Origin: Nocardia bovistercoris | Lineage (GTDB): Bacteria; Actinomycetota; Actinomycetes; Mycobacteriales; Mycobacteriaceae | Assembly (NCBI RefSeq): GCF_015674855.1 | Contig: NZ_JADMLG010000024.1 | Location: 1-64,000, forward strand | Length of the DNA: 64,000 nt | Reading direction: 5' to 3' | Shown: positions 51,379 through 59,398 of the stretch, one piece after another | Layout: the number at the start of each line of letters is the position of its first letter | Numbering within the stretch: the stretch's first letter is position 1 | Made by a program: the position numbers and the translations under genes | The notes under the pieces: model-generated | Database searches by the model: none | What the model saw: the letters and a program-made list of their open reading frames with translations, nothing else | What the model was told of the DNA's origin: nothing

Positions 51379-51704
51379 GTCCGGCGGATCTATCGGATCT
51401 GTACGGACCCGTCAGCCTCGGTGACGATGTGGTCGTCGGTGAATTCTGCGTTCTGGGGTTTCCCAGAGAGGCTCGGATTCAGGACGCGCAGCAGGGGCAC
51501 CGAGTCGGCGGTGATCCCGTGGTGATCGGTGATCGAAGCGTGCTGTTCAATCAGGTGGTGATCCACGAGGGCACGATGCTCGGTGTGGAGACCGTGATGG
51601 AGGACCGCGCCCGGCTCGGGTACGGGTGTGTGGTCGGGGACAGAACGCGGCTGGTCCACGGTGCCTACGTCTGTGACCGACTCGTATCAGCAGTTCCGTC
51701 ATAA
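51375..51704 (+). CDS. Truncated left-handed beta-helix acyltransferase
   Basis: A 109-residue hexapeptide-repeat protein (VSLGDDVVVGEFCVLG, GDPVVIGDRSVLFNQVVIHEG, RARLGYGCVVGDRTRLVHGAYVCDR). Full transferases of this type run to about 170-220 residues and finish the helix with a C-terminal extension. Here the frame leaves the pattern after VCDR and stops eight codons later, so the gene is probably truncated by a deletion or insertion. It is coupled by ATGA to the hydrolase, which suggests both once modified the same acyl or sugar substrate. Confidence 0.65.
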   Translation: MSPADLSDLYGPVSLGDDVVVGEFCVLGFPREARIQDAQQGHRVGGDPVVIGDRSVLFNQVVIHEGTMLGVETVMEDRARLGYGCVVGDRTRLVHGAYVCDRLVSAVPS

Positions 51705-51784
51705 CGTAGGTCGAGAGGACTTGACCACCCGGGGGTTCGTCGATGAAGAAGAACACCATGAAGAACGCGGTCAAACGCGTGACT

Positions 51785-51812
51785 GTCAGCTGGTACGCCC
51801 GGATCAGCTGAC
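51785..51812. repeat. 8-base inverted repeat after the truncated acyltransferase
   Basis: GTCAGCTG and CAGCTGAC flank a 12-base loop. It lies between the truncated gene and the convergent secreted DUF2690-like gene and could terminate transcription. Confidence 0.45.
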
Positions 51813-51925
51813 GGTTCGCTATCCTGCCCGCCAGTCGCTGATCAGCAACAAAAACCCAACCCCGACCCCACAGCCCCGGCGAAAATCTAGGCAGACGATG
51901 CGGGACCGGGCCGAATCTGACCTTC

Positions 51926-52396
51926 TTATACGCAGAAATGTGTTCCGACGGTGTGGAAGTTCAGTGTTCCGAAGTCGGATGAGACCGACGCCTGCACGCA
52001 TGCGGCGCTTTCAGGGTTCTCCGGTCGCACGTAACGGGTCCATGCGGATGTCCCGTTCTCGCCGGTGTAAATTCCCCCATCTTCCGATATCGCGGTACGA
52101 CCGGCCACCGTGATTTCTTGACGCACTGTGACCGAGGACGAGTACAGTCCGCCGAAGAGGACAACTCGCGCCCAGTTGGCATGGCATTGCCAGGACCATC
52201 GAAGCTCAAGGTATCCGATCACGTTGCCTTTGGTGGGGCCACGCTCACCTGTGATCGGTCTCGATGCGACCACGTACGCGTCTTTGCAATCAGCAGCGTT
52301 GCCGTCGCCACCCTGCTCGTACGCATGAGCGAAGGCCGGGCCGACCATCGCCATGGCCACCAGTGTCGATGCGACAGCGATAGTCTTACGGATCAT
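51926..52396 (-). CDS. Secreted four-cysteine (DUF2690-like) protein
   Basis: A 156-residue exported protein with a signal peptide (MIRKTIAVASTLVAMAM) ending near GPAFA. The mature part follows the DUF2690 pattern: Cys in AADCKDAY, LELRWSWQCHANWARVV, Cys in SAACVQA and a near-terminal Cys in GTHFCV. The same four-Cys layout recurs in the next gene and in the caspase at 53.6 kb. ATG at 52396 is preferred because GAGGGG then has a normal distance; the ATG at 52405 would be too close. A GGCTAGCA box lies 59 bases upstream of the start. Confidence 0.75.
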   Translation of the reverse strand: MIRKTIAVASTLVAMAMVGPAFAHAYEQGGDGNAADCKDAYVVASRPITGERGPTKGNVIGYLELRWSWQCHANWARVVLFGGLYSSSVTVRQEITVAGRTAISEDGGIYTGENGTSAWTRYVRPENPESAACVQASVSSDFGTLNFHTVGTHFCV

Positions 52397-52454
52397 CGCG
52401 TTCATTCCCCTCTAACGGATTCGGCGCACGGGGCAAGGCCCAACCGAATTGCTT

Positions 52455-52463
52455 GGCTAGCAA
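52455..52463. promoter_or_regulatory. GGCTAGCAA box upstream of the secreted DUF2690-like gene
   Basis: The sequence (TTGCTAGCC on the minus strand) lies 59 bases from the start codon. An identical core (GGCTAGCA) lies at exactly the same distance from the next paralogue's start. It could be an extended -10 element (TGCTA) or an operator. Confidence 0.4.
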
Positions 52464-52570
52464 CGCTAAATTTCATGCCGTATTGTGTTCTGCGATCTGG
52501 TTTGGATACAGCGGGACGCAGATCGTCAGGAGACGTCGGGCATCCAGTTTGCGGACAGGCTTGAGCGACG

Positions 52571-53056
52571 CTACAAACAGATCGGCGGCTCGACCGTGAC
52601 CTCAGTCGAACCGTTGGTCGCCGAACCGGTCGCGCACAAACGATCGGTTGGATCCTGCCGAACGATGACCATGGTGTACGCCGAATCGACATCGTGCTCG
52701 TCAGCGAACTGTCGACTCTCCCCCTGTGGTTCCGAGCGCCGGAAGATCGTGACGGTGATCCGGTTCCCGAACCCGGCGTGGTCTGTGCGAGTCACCTTCG
52801 CCCAAGCGGCGTTGCACCTCGTCGAGTAGAGGATCTTCAGCTCGAAGGCACCCCCCGCGGCGACAACACTGTTGGCGGTGACAACGTCCTTCATGCACTC
52901 CGTGTTGAGGGGATCGCCGCCGGTTACGATCGTCGGCGCCGCGGCTTGCGCGTCATCGCGCACAATCCACCCCGCTGTTACGGCCGTAACGGCGTTCGTG
53001 ACGATGAGCAAGGCCAGCGTAACCACGGCCCATTTCCAGTGTCGAGTCACGGACAT
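52571..53056 (-). CDS. Membrane-anchored four-cysteine (DUF2690-like) protein
   Basis: A 161-residue protein. An N-terminal signal anchor (WAVVTLALLIVTNAVTAVTAG) is followed by an extracytoplasmic domain with NTECMKDVV, ELKILYSTRCNAAWAKV, RLCATGS and a near-terminal PPICL. This is the same four-Cys pattern as the upstream secreted paralogue and the caspase tail. The start is set by AGGAGAG at ribosome-site distance. It is transcribed away from the EACC1/caspase operon from a shared 245-base region containing two GGCTAGCA boxes. Confidence 0.75.
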   Translation of the reverse strand: MSVTRHWKWAVVTLALLIVTNAVTAVTAGWIVRDDAQAAAPTIVTGGDPLNTECMKDVVTANSVVAAGGAFELKILYSTRCNAAWAKVTRTDHAGFGNRITVTIFRRSEPQGESRQFADEHDVDSAYTMVIVRQDPTDRLCATGSATNGSTEVTVEPPICL

Positions 53057-53114
53057 ATACCTGCTCTCCTCTGCATGGCGTCGTTTCAGTCGTGACGTGC
53101 GGGGTCCACAAATC

Positions 53115-53187
53115 GGCTAGCAGATGTTTACGCTGCGCCCCGCAGGGAATCAATGGAAAGCTACCCGACGCGGGCAGTGGCTAGCAA
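53115..53187. promoter_or_regulatory. Two GGCTAGCA boxes in the divergent DUF2690/EACC1 region
   Basis: Copies at 53115-53122 and 53179-53186, 64 bases apart. The first is 59 bases from the DUF2690-like start codon, the same distance as in its paralogue. The second lies 47 bases upstream of the EACC1 -35 element. They may bind one regulator that coordinates both directions. Confidence 0.4.
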
Positions 53188-53233
53188 ACCGATTAATTCA
53201 TTCGCAAAGTCGTTGCCTCTGCTATTTTTCCAG

Positions 53234-53261
53234 TTGAAATACCTTCCAGTTGGTTTACAAT
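53234..53261 (+). promoter_or_regulatory. Housekeeping-type promoter of the EACC1-caspase operon
   Basis: TTGAAA (53234-53239), a 16-base spacer and TACAAT (53256-53261) form a strong vegetative-type promoter, rare in this GC-rich window. TTCCAGTTG occurs twice around it (53228-53236, 53244-53252) as a possible operator. An ATG at 53260 overlaps the -10, so translation must start further on. Confidence 0.6.
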
Positions 53262-53301
53262 GGCGGATGGTTGTCAACGCACGCGTGTGTACGATGCGGT
53301 G

Positions 53302-53670
53302 GTGACCGAAAAATTGACTGTCGAAATCGAGGTAGTCGCCGATACTGCACGCGTCGCGGATGTGTGGACCGATGAACTCGCCAAGCGGATCAGATCGCGA
53401 GTCGACGGCACGGATCCCGATAGGCGGCAGTTGGACGAGACCCATCAGGATGCGGGAACAATCATCGCGCTCACCCTTGGCTCACCGGTGGCCGGGTTGC
53501 TCGTCCGCGAGGTCTCCGCGTGGTTGAAGTTGCGCTATTCCGCGACCATCAAAGTGACCCGGAAGAGCGCGAATGGCGAGGAGTACACCTGGGACCAGAA
53601 GGGACCGATGTCGAAAGAACAGGAGCAGTTGATGCGGAATATCCTTGACGGTCAGCAAGACGGAAACTGA
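53302..53670 (+). CDS. EACC1-like effector-associated protein
   Basis: About 122 residues. It begins with a predicted beta strand (KLTVEIEVVAD), then helix-rich parts including TLGSPVAGLLVREVSAWLKLR, a strand ATIKVTRKSA and a C-terminal EQEQLMRNIL helix. The order of Gly/Ser/Pro-rich helix, WLKxR and a V-x-V-T strand matches EACC1 (effector-associated constant component 1) proteins, which accompany caspase or trypsin effectors in predicted bacterial conflict systems. GTG at 53302 is chosen because the earlier ATG lies in the promoter; no ribosome site is obvious. It overlaps the caspase gene by 26 bases. Confidence 0.65.
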   Translation: MTEKLTVEIEVVADTARVADVWTDELAKRIRSRVDGTDPDRRQLDETHQDAGTIIALTLGSPVAGLLVREVSAWLKLRYSATIKVTRKSANGEEYTWDQKGPMSKEQEQLMRNILDGQQDGN

Positions 53671-55078
53671 AGCAAAAAGCTACCGGCACGCAGTCGCTAT
53701 TGTCTGCGGTGCGAGCAACTGGCCGGTAGGCCCCTTCAGAGCGTCGACTGCGTTCGCAATTACAGCACGAGGGTGGTGCGATTATTTCGGTGACGGGCTA
53801 GGAATCCGCAGTGAGAACCTGCTAGACCTCTTCGACTCCGAGGAACTGGCCGATGCACAGCTGACAACAATCGCAGATTTCCTTCGCAAGCGCGCAGAAG
53901 CACTCCGCTGCGATAACGGCCAGGGCCTACTCGTTCTTTTCCTATACATCGGACACGGAACATTTACCGGCAAGAAAAGCGAGTATATCGTCCTGCTTCG
54001 GGCACGTGGTCATCTGCAAACCTTGCCGTCGTACATTTCGGTTGCTGCAATCGCCGAACTGCTCGAAGATGTGGTGTGCCGCAGTTCTCGCATTGTCGTG
54101 CTCGACAGCTGTTTCGCTGGAGCGGCGGTCGCAAGTTTCATGAGCGACCCGGCAATGCTGGAGGGGGTCAAGGTCCAGCAGATCCTGGATCACGACCCAT
54201 TGTCCGCCGGTGTTTCCGTGCTGTGCGCGGCGAGTAGGGACGATGCGGCACAGTTCGATGAGCACGGGCGATACACCCTGTTCGGCAATGCCGTATTGAC
54301 CGTGCTTTGGAGCGGCATCGCCGGGGACACGAAGCGACTGAGTCTGCGGCAGGTGTGCAACAACGCCAAAGACCTGCTCCGGCCAGCAGAATTACCGACT
54401 CCCGAGGTCCATAGTCCAGAGCAATCAGACTGCGACCTGGCCGACCTCGATATCTTCCCGAACCTTCAGTCCTCACAGTACGACTGGTACACGAAATATC
54501 TCGCCGAGGCGGAGCCCATCGTCCTGAGCAATACTGCCGCGCCGCAAAAGCCGCCGACCGTGCTGCGGAAACCACCTGCCGTGTCGGAAGCGAATACCCC
54601 GCGTAACCGGAGATGGCGACTCCCGGCGATACTCGGTGTGGTCGTCGTAGCGGGCGGAGTGATCCTGGGCGGCGCTCGCATCGTTATCGATTGGCCTACT
54701 ACCTCGGCGGGATTCGACACCTCCCTGATCGGAGCCGATTCCTCCGATCGCGGGTGCGCCACCGACGCGCAAGTCTTGCGGGCTACAGCAGAAAATCCGG
54801 ACTTCCTATTGGAAATCGTATGGTCCGCACACTGCAACACCGCCTGGGCCCAGATCACCTGGCGCCGCACTCCCGGCCTGCCCGAGATGATCGAAGCCAG
54901 GGTATATCCAAAGAGCCACGACCCCACAGGACCGGATGCCCAAAGCTCGGTCAAGCCAAACGTCGGCTTCACGCGGACCCACATGGTCGACCGAGGCACC
55001 CGCGGGTCGGTCTGTGCAATAGGAAACGTTGTCATCGACGGGCGAGGATCGCCATCACCCGTCGAATTATGCGGCTGA
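53645..55078 (+). CDS. Caspase-like protease with membrane helix and DUF2690-like outside domain
   Basis: A 477-residue protein. Residues about 15-255 are a caspase/C14-type peptidase: VAIVCGASNWPVG, catalytic His104 in LYIGHGTF and catalytic Cys156 in VVLDSCFAGAAV. A Pro-rich linker leads to one membrane helix (about 327-349, ILGVVVVAGGVILGG). The tail (about 365-477) repeats the four-Cys domain of the two neighbouring exported proteins: RGCATDAQ, WSAHCNTAWAQI, GSVCAIGN and the final ELCG. TTG is the only plausible start and overlaps the EACC1 gene by 26 bases. The layout suggests outside sensing coupled to inside proteolysis; this is inference. Confidence 0.8.
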   Translation: MTVSKTETEAKSYRHAVAIVCGASNWPVGPFRASTAFAITARGWCDYFGDGLGIRSENLLDLFDSEELADAQLTTIADFLRKRAEALRCDNGQGLLVLFLYIGHGTFTGKKSEYIVLLRARGHLQTLPSYISVAAIAELLEDVVCRSSRIVVLDSCFAGAAVASFMSDPAMLEGVKVQQILDHDPLSAGVSVLCAASRDDAAQFDEHGRYTLFGNAVLTVLWSGIAGDTKRLSLRQVCNNAKDLLRPAELPTPEVHSPEQSDCDLADLDIFPNLQSSQYDWYTKYLAEAEPIVLSNTAAPQKPPTVLRKPPAVSEANTPRNRRWRLPAILGVVVVAGGVILGGARIVIDWPTTSAGFDTSLIGADSSDRGCATDAQVLRATAENPDFLLEIVWSAHCNTAWAQITWRRTPGLPEMIEARVYPKSHDPTGPDAQSSVKPNVGFTRTHMVDRGTRGSVCAIGNVVIDGRGSPSPVELCG

Positions 55079-55200
55079 TCGGTCCAACTCACCGCTCGCC
55101 CTGACGGGATGCCCACCCGAAAGATGGGAAGCCTGGTACGGCCTCGACGCTGGGCCAGCTGAGGTGATCTATCTATCCGGAAACAGTCGCGCGGGGGTCA

Positions 55201-55674
55201 TCACCAGTCTGCTTGCCGCACACCCAACGCCTCCCAGTACGGCGATACCGCCCGCACACCACTGGCATCGATCCAAATAACCACCGAGGACCCCGTGCCT
55301 CCCGGCGCGTTCTGTCTCACACGCAACTCGGCGAGCAGCCCGGCGCTGACAACGACCTCGAATTCGCACCCAACGGGCGCGCCCTCTCCGCCTCTGAACA
55401 ACCAGTACTCGGTCGAATCCTGCGCTCTGCTCCTGCGGCCGGACCCGGCGATCTGGACATACCCCGCCAACACCTGCCCTCGAGTGGTCGCGGCATCCGG
55501 TGGCCCGATTCGGGCGAGTACATCGGCCTTCGCCATTCCCGCTCGCAGCCCGCACACCGGATGCTGTGGCAGCGGCGGTTGCGGGACCGGTGGCCCCGAC
55601 CTGAGCTGCGTGGGGCCCGACCCCGACTGTGGAGGTCGAACAGGCTGATTCTTTCTACGTCCGAACAGACCCAC
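55201..55674 (-). CDS. Hypothetical protein with SmpA/BamE-like motif
   Basis: A 157-residue protein. A Pro/Gln-rich N-terminus (about 35 residues) precedes a compact domain starting VCGLRAGMAKADVLARIGPP. The G-M-x-x-x-D-V-x-x-x-I-G-P-P pattern resembles the SmpA/OmlA (BamE-like) fold, with later strands TEYWLFRGG and LLAELRVRQN. No signal peptide, so it is not an outer-membrane factor; the fold also occurs in phage- and conflict-associated proteins. The GTG start has GGGGAGG six bases upstream. Function unknown. Confidence 0.65.
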   Translation of the reverse strand: MGLFGRRKNQPVRPPQSGSGPTQLRSGPPVPQPPLPQHPVCGLRAGMAKADVLARIGPPDAATTRGQVLAGYVQIAGSGRRSRAQDSTEYWLFRGGEGAPVGCEFEVVVSAGLLAELRVRQNAPGGTGSSVVIWIDASGVRAVSPYWEALGVRQADW

Positions 55675-56206
55675 AGACGTCCTCCCCGACTTTCGTTACG
55701 TATCAACGGCTATGGTAATCCGCGCCGCGTCTGTGGACCTTGTTCGTTTCCGCCGATTCCACCCACACTGCGCACCGCTCGAACGGGCCGCGAGACCGAA
55801 AAGCGCTCAGCCTGGCGATCTTCTCGCCCGCTCGACCAGATGGCCACCCCGAGGCGAAGCCGGGACGGTCAAGGGTTCTTTCCCGATTCGTTCGGAACTG
55901 CCGAGCACCGCGCTCGGGTGGGATGTTGTGGGGGTCGGGTCAGAGATTGTCGACCGTAACTCCCGGGTGGCGTGGGTCGATCCGGATCACGGCCCGTTCG
56001 CGTGCGAGCGGGTTCCGATCGACGGCGGACAGTTCCCCGCGGAACATCGGAGTACAGACAAAAATTGGCGGCCCGGATTCAGCACTCGATCAGCTGGTCG
56101 GTGTTGTCTGTGCCTGCTACGGTTGGCCTGGGCTGTTCACGGGTGGTTCGCGAATTATGTTTTGTCGCAGAGGATTAGCCGCCATCCGCGCATCTTAGGG
56201 GGAAGC
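55675..56206. other. Divergent intergenic region, no supported gene
   Basis: 532 bases between two divergent hypothetical genes. Open frames exist on the plus strand (including an upstream extension of the next gene) but they are Arg/Ser/Pro-rich and lack a ribosome site. The last 60 bases are more A/T-rich and probably contain the promoter of the gene at 56.2 kb. Confidence 0.45.
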
Positions 56207-57436
56207 ATGGCATTCCGATTCGGACGTAAGCGTCCTCGTGCCCTCGGGCCGCCGCCCGAGCCTCGGCACGCCCGCCCGAAGATCGGGCCGCCGCCGGAGC
56301 CGCCGCCCGAGCCTGGGCGCGCCCGCGCGAGCGAGCCCGCAAGCCGCTTTCAGGACAGCCGTGAGAAGGCCACCGGCCTTGTGGGAGTGGCGGAGGTGTT
56401 CGATGTCGCCGCCTCCGATGACATCGAACAGGATTTCCTGACCGTCGCACAGGTCTGGGGCGCCGAGCGAGTGCTGGACCTCGACCCCAAGGGCCTCGAG
56501 TGGCTGATCGAGAAGATTCTGGCCGACAACGCCTCCGAGGGCTTCTACAGCCACGGCATATTCGCCGAGATGGCACCCAAACAACGGCCCCCGCGGATCC
56601 AGTTGAACCTGACAGGTGTGAGCGGCGAAGAGCGGTCCTTCCGGATCGCGAAAAGGACCGAGGGCATATTCGCGGTGTACGGCCACGCGAGCATGTACGG
56701 GGTGCATCCGCCTCGCCCGCCCGCCGACGTGGAACGATTCGTCATGGTCTGTAGCGGGGCTTACCCCGACCACCAGGAGTCCTGGTGGTTGCTGCACGCG
56801 GTAGGTCTGCGCGCGAGCGTCGATGCCACCGGGGTACCGGCCTCCGCTGTCACGACGAGCACCGGACAACGTGCGACCGTCGCGGGGGCGAACAGTACAG
56901 TGGCCAGGCTCGCGGACGAAGCGCAGTTGGCTCCCGCCGCGCTGGAACGCACGTCGGCCTACATCATAGATGTGGGGCGGGGTCCGTCGGTGGTAGCCGT
57001 GGTATGGAAATCCGACCGGAACGAAGCCAACCCCTGGGTACGAACCCGCATCCCCTGGCACCTGGAAAAAGTCGAACGCACCAGCCCCGAGCTGGCTCAC
57101 CGACCCGGTTGGACCTTCCTCGAGGACGAACCGGCGATGTCGTTCGTAGCCAACGCAAGTGACAAGACAGCCAGGCAATTCAAGGACGTCTTCATCGCGG
57201 TGAGCATCGTGCCCGAAACAGCGCCCGACCGTATCCTGAGCCGACTACCCGGCACGTTCGAGCAATGGTCCGATACCTTTCTGCACGACCTCGGCGCGCC
57301 ACTGGGCGAGATCGACGTCGCGCTTTGGATCCTCGCCGCGGACGGCACCGAAAACAACGCGGTGCATCTGCTGTTCCTTCCCTCATATCACCCAGGTGTC
57401 GCGGTCATCCCGACAGACCTGATGCACTTGCCCTGA
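56207..57436 (+). CDS. Hypothetical protein with Pro-rich N-terminus
   Basis: A 409-residue protein with no signal peptide or membrane helix. Residues about 8-50 contain two Pro-Glu-Pro-rich repeats (GPPPEPRHAR, GPPPEPPPEPGRAR). The rest looks globular, with QRPPRIQLNLTGVSGEERSF, AVYGHASMYGVHPP, QESWWLLHAVGL and a C-terminal segment HLLFLPSYHPGVAVI. I do not recognise a family. ATG at 56207 is preceded by GGGGGAAG. It sits between the two caspase loci in the same orientation, so it may be part of the conflict island, but no direct coupling is visible. Confidence 0.65.
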   Translation: MAFRFGRKRPRALGPPPEPRHARPKIGPPPEPPPEPGRARASEPASRFQDSREKATGLVGVAEVFDVAASDDIEQDFLTVAQVWGAERVLDLDPKGLEWLIEKILADNASEGFYSHGIFAEMAPKQRPPRIQLNLTGVSGEERSFRIAKRTEGIFAVYGHASMYGVHPPRPPADVERFVMVCSGAYPDHQESWWLLHAVGLRASVDATGVPASAVTTSTGQRATVAGANSTVARLADEAQLAPAALERTSAYIIDVGRGPSVVAVVWKSDRNEANPWVRTRIPWHLEKVERTSPELAHRPGWTFLEDEPAMSFVANASDKTARQFKDVFIAVSIVPETAPDRILSRLPGTFEQWSDTFLHDLGAPLGEIDVALWILAADGTENNAVHLLFLPSYHPGVAVIPTDLMHLP

Positions 57437-57557
57437 GCCCCTCCGCCGATGCCAACCGCCGTCGTGCGCAGAGCGGGACACAGCGGCGCACACCGGTCAA
57501 CGCGGGTGCCCCGTTCTGTCGCATGCAGAGTGCGCGCCATATGCAGCGCATTCACTC

Positions 57558-57587
57558 GCAGTCTCGAATCCTTGGATTCGAGACTGC
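57558..57587. repeat. Perfect 14-base hairpin
   Basis: GCAGTCTCGAATCC and GGATTCGAGACTGC flank a two-base centre. It lies between the hypothetical gene and the second caspase operon and could terminate the former. It shares GTCTCGAA with the arm of the large hairpin at the left end of the window. Confidence 0.75.
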
Positions 57588-57683
57588 AACTCAGTGGCTC
57601 TCAGCTGGGGTGCTCTTGCTGTCACGAGCGCCTTGACCCGTTATTCTGCTTGTTCACGTAGTGGGATGGGAGGGGAGTTCGGT

Positions 57684-57869
57684 ATGCCGGATCCCGTCGT
57701 GCACCGGCTGATCCACATTGATGAAAGCGCCGAGCAGCTACCGGATCGATCACGCGACTGTGTCCGATGGGATCCCGCCTCGATCCGCGAAACCGTTAGA
57801 CGCTTCAATGTCGATACGATGCTGGACTGGATCCATACTTCGGCCGGCTCGATCGACCGGCCGCGGTGA
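57684..57869 (+). CDS. Small protein coupled to the second caspase
   Basis: A 61-residue acidic protein, starting MPDPVVHRLIHIDESAEQLP and ending SAGSIDRPR, with a central RETVRRFNVDTMLDWI helix. No known domain. GGGAGGGGA lies upstream of the ATG. Its stop overlaps the GTG start of the caspase (GTGA), so the two are made together. By analogy with other conflict loci it could be an inhibitor, adaptor or effector-associated domain; this is inference. Confidence 0.6.
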   Translation: MPDPVVHRLIHIDESAEQLPDRSRDCVRWDPASIRETVRRFNVDTMLDWIHTSAGSIDRPR

Positions 57870-59026
57870 ATGCGGGCAGACCGCACCCCGAGCGCTCGCG
57901 TGCGGTACTGATCGGTGTCGGTGCCTACGATCACTCCGACCGGTTGCCTCCCATTCCCGCTGCCGCCCGCAATCTCATCGACCTGAACTGGCTGTTGACC
58001 GGCGAGGGGGGTGTCGTGCGCACTGAGAACTGCTGGACCGTGCTCGATCCTGCGGGCAGTGCCGAGGTTGGTGATCTGGTCGAGAGGTCTGCCGAGCAGG
58101 CCGGCGATATGTTGTTGGTGTACTACACCGGCCACGGGCTACTCGATCGCCGCGGTCGCCTGCACCTCACTCTGACCGGCACTCATCCCGACCGCGCCGG
58201 CTACACCGCGTTACCGTTCACGACATTGCGCGAGTCGATTCTCGACAGCCCCGCCACCACACGCATCCTGATCCTGGACTGCTGTTTTTCCGGCCGGGCG
58301 TTCGACGCCCTCAGCGATGGACCGGATGCCATCCTCGGCCAAGCCGACATCGCAGGCACCTACACCATCACCAGTTCCGCCAGAAACGAAACCTCCTACG
58401 CCCCACCGGGACACCGCAATACCGCCTTCACCGGCGCTCTGCTCGCGGCCGCCACATCCACACCCGGTCTTGTTCTCGATGACCTCTACACCCACACCCG
58501 ACAACACCTGCGCCGTCACGGACACCCCCAGCCTCAACGGCGCGCCGTCGACACCGCCGGTCGAGTCGTCCTCTTCCCTCACAGTCCGTCATCTCGAAGC
58601 GTCGATGAACGCGGAAGGCCGTCGACGCCGCGAAGAGCAGATCGGCACCCACCCCAACGAACCCTTCACCCTTCCGTGATCGCACCGAACACCCTGACTA
58701 CACAGTTCGAAGCATCACATCTGCCCCTTATCGAACCACCCACCTTCACCACGTCTCTCCCACCGGGCAATTACTGGGACGAACCGGTCAAGGCACGAAG
58801 GAACTTGCTCCGAGTGGGCGTGGTGGGAGCCATCGCGATATTGCCCATCGTCTTGGTGCTCATCATGTCGTTTGGCTTCCCATTCAGCACCGACACCCAC
58901 AAAGACGCACCCACCACGATTACGCCGGCAGAGACGCGTCTGACCACGACGTCGGATCCCGCACCCGATCCACCGGTCTTTCCTGTGCCGCTGAGTACAA
59001 CCACAACCCCGTTCATCGTTTTCTGA
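57866..59026 (+). CDS. Caspase-like protease with C-terminal membrane helix
   Basis: A 386-residue protein. Residues about 10-240 form a caspase/C14 peptidase: AVLIGVGAYDHSDRLPPIPAA, catalytic His90 in VYYTGHGLLDRRG and catalytic Cys140 in LILDCCFSGRAF, then GTYTITSSARNETSY and the small-subunit-like TPGLVLDDLYTHTRQHLRRHG. A Pro/Thr/Arg-rich linker precedes one membrane helix (about 312-337, VGVVGAIAILPIVLVLIMSFGF) and a short Thr/Pro-rich outside tail with no folded domain. It differs in this tail from the caspase at 53.6 kb. GTG start coupled to the 61-residue protein. Confidence 0.82.
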   Translation: MNAGRPHPERSRAVLIGVGAYDHSDRLPPIPAAARNLIDLNWLLTGEGGVVRTENCWTVLDPAGSAEVGDLVERSAEQAGDMLLVYYTGHGLLDRRGRLHLTLTGTHPDRAGYTALPFTTLRESILDSPATTRILILDCCFSGRAFDALSDGPDAILGQADIAGTYTITSSARNETSYAPPGHRNTAFTGALLAAATSTPGLVLDDLYTHTRQHLRRHGHPQPQRRAVDTAGRVVLFPHSPSSRSVDERGRPSTPRRADRHPPQRTLHPSVIAPNTLTTQFEASHLPLIEPPTFTTSLPPGNYWDEPVKARRNLLRVGVVGAIAILPIVLVLIMSFGFPFSTDTHKDAPTTITPAETRLTTTSDPAPDPPVFPVPLSTTTTPFIVF

Positions 59027-59398
59027 CCTGCTGAACGGTGGGGCTGGGAGCCTGTGACTGCTGAGTGGTCATCGACTCCGCCGGTGAGGTCGTACACCTG
59101 TCGCTGCATCCCAACCCAGAGACCGCAGCCCAGGCTCTGCACGCGGCCGTGGCCTTGGCCGGGCCGGTCCGGGGCTGCCCGGTGAACAGTCGCCGCAGGT
59201 GGTCAGGGAGGGACCGGTACGCCAGCTCGATACCGGTACCCGGACACCCGTCCCAAGCAGGGAAACCGCCGCCTTGGTGAGGATCCCCGGGGCGCGGTGG
59301 GAGTGTCTGGTCACCTCCTTCCGGCGCAGACGAGACAGCTCGAGTACCGCGGTCGAAGCCCACTCCGTGTGACAGCCGAACGACCCGCGCAGCGCCGT
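59027..59398. other. Intergenic region between convergent genes, no supported gene
   Basis: 372 bases. A plus-strand frame (59065-59280) and minus-strand frames (59013-59363, 59069-59314) are open, but they overlap each other and have no ribosome sites or known motifs. The region may contain a decayed gene. Confidence 0.4.

Noticed and set aside
51743..51811. A 22-codon cationic peptide frame starting MKKNTMKNAVKR
   Set aside because: It has a possible GGGGG ribosome site but no homology or partner genes that would support a peptide toxin or bacteriocin.
53260..53301. Upstream ATG start for the EACC1-like gene
   Set aside because: The ATG overlaps the -10 element of the only good promoter, so it would not be transcribed.
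59065..59280. A short plus-strand frame after the second caspase
   Set aside because: It overlaps equally plausible minus-strand frames and has no ribosome site. Possible decay, but not a supportable gene.
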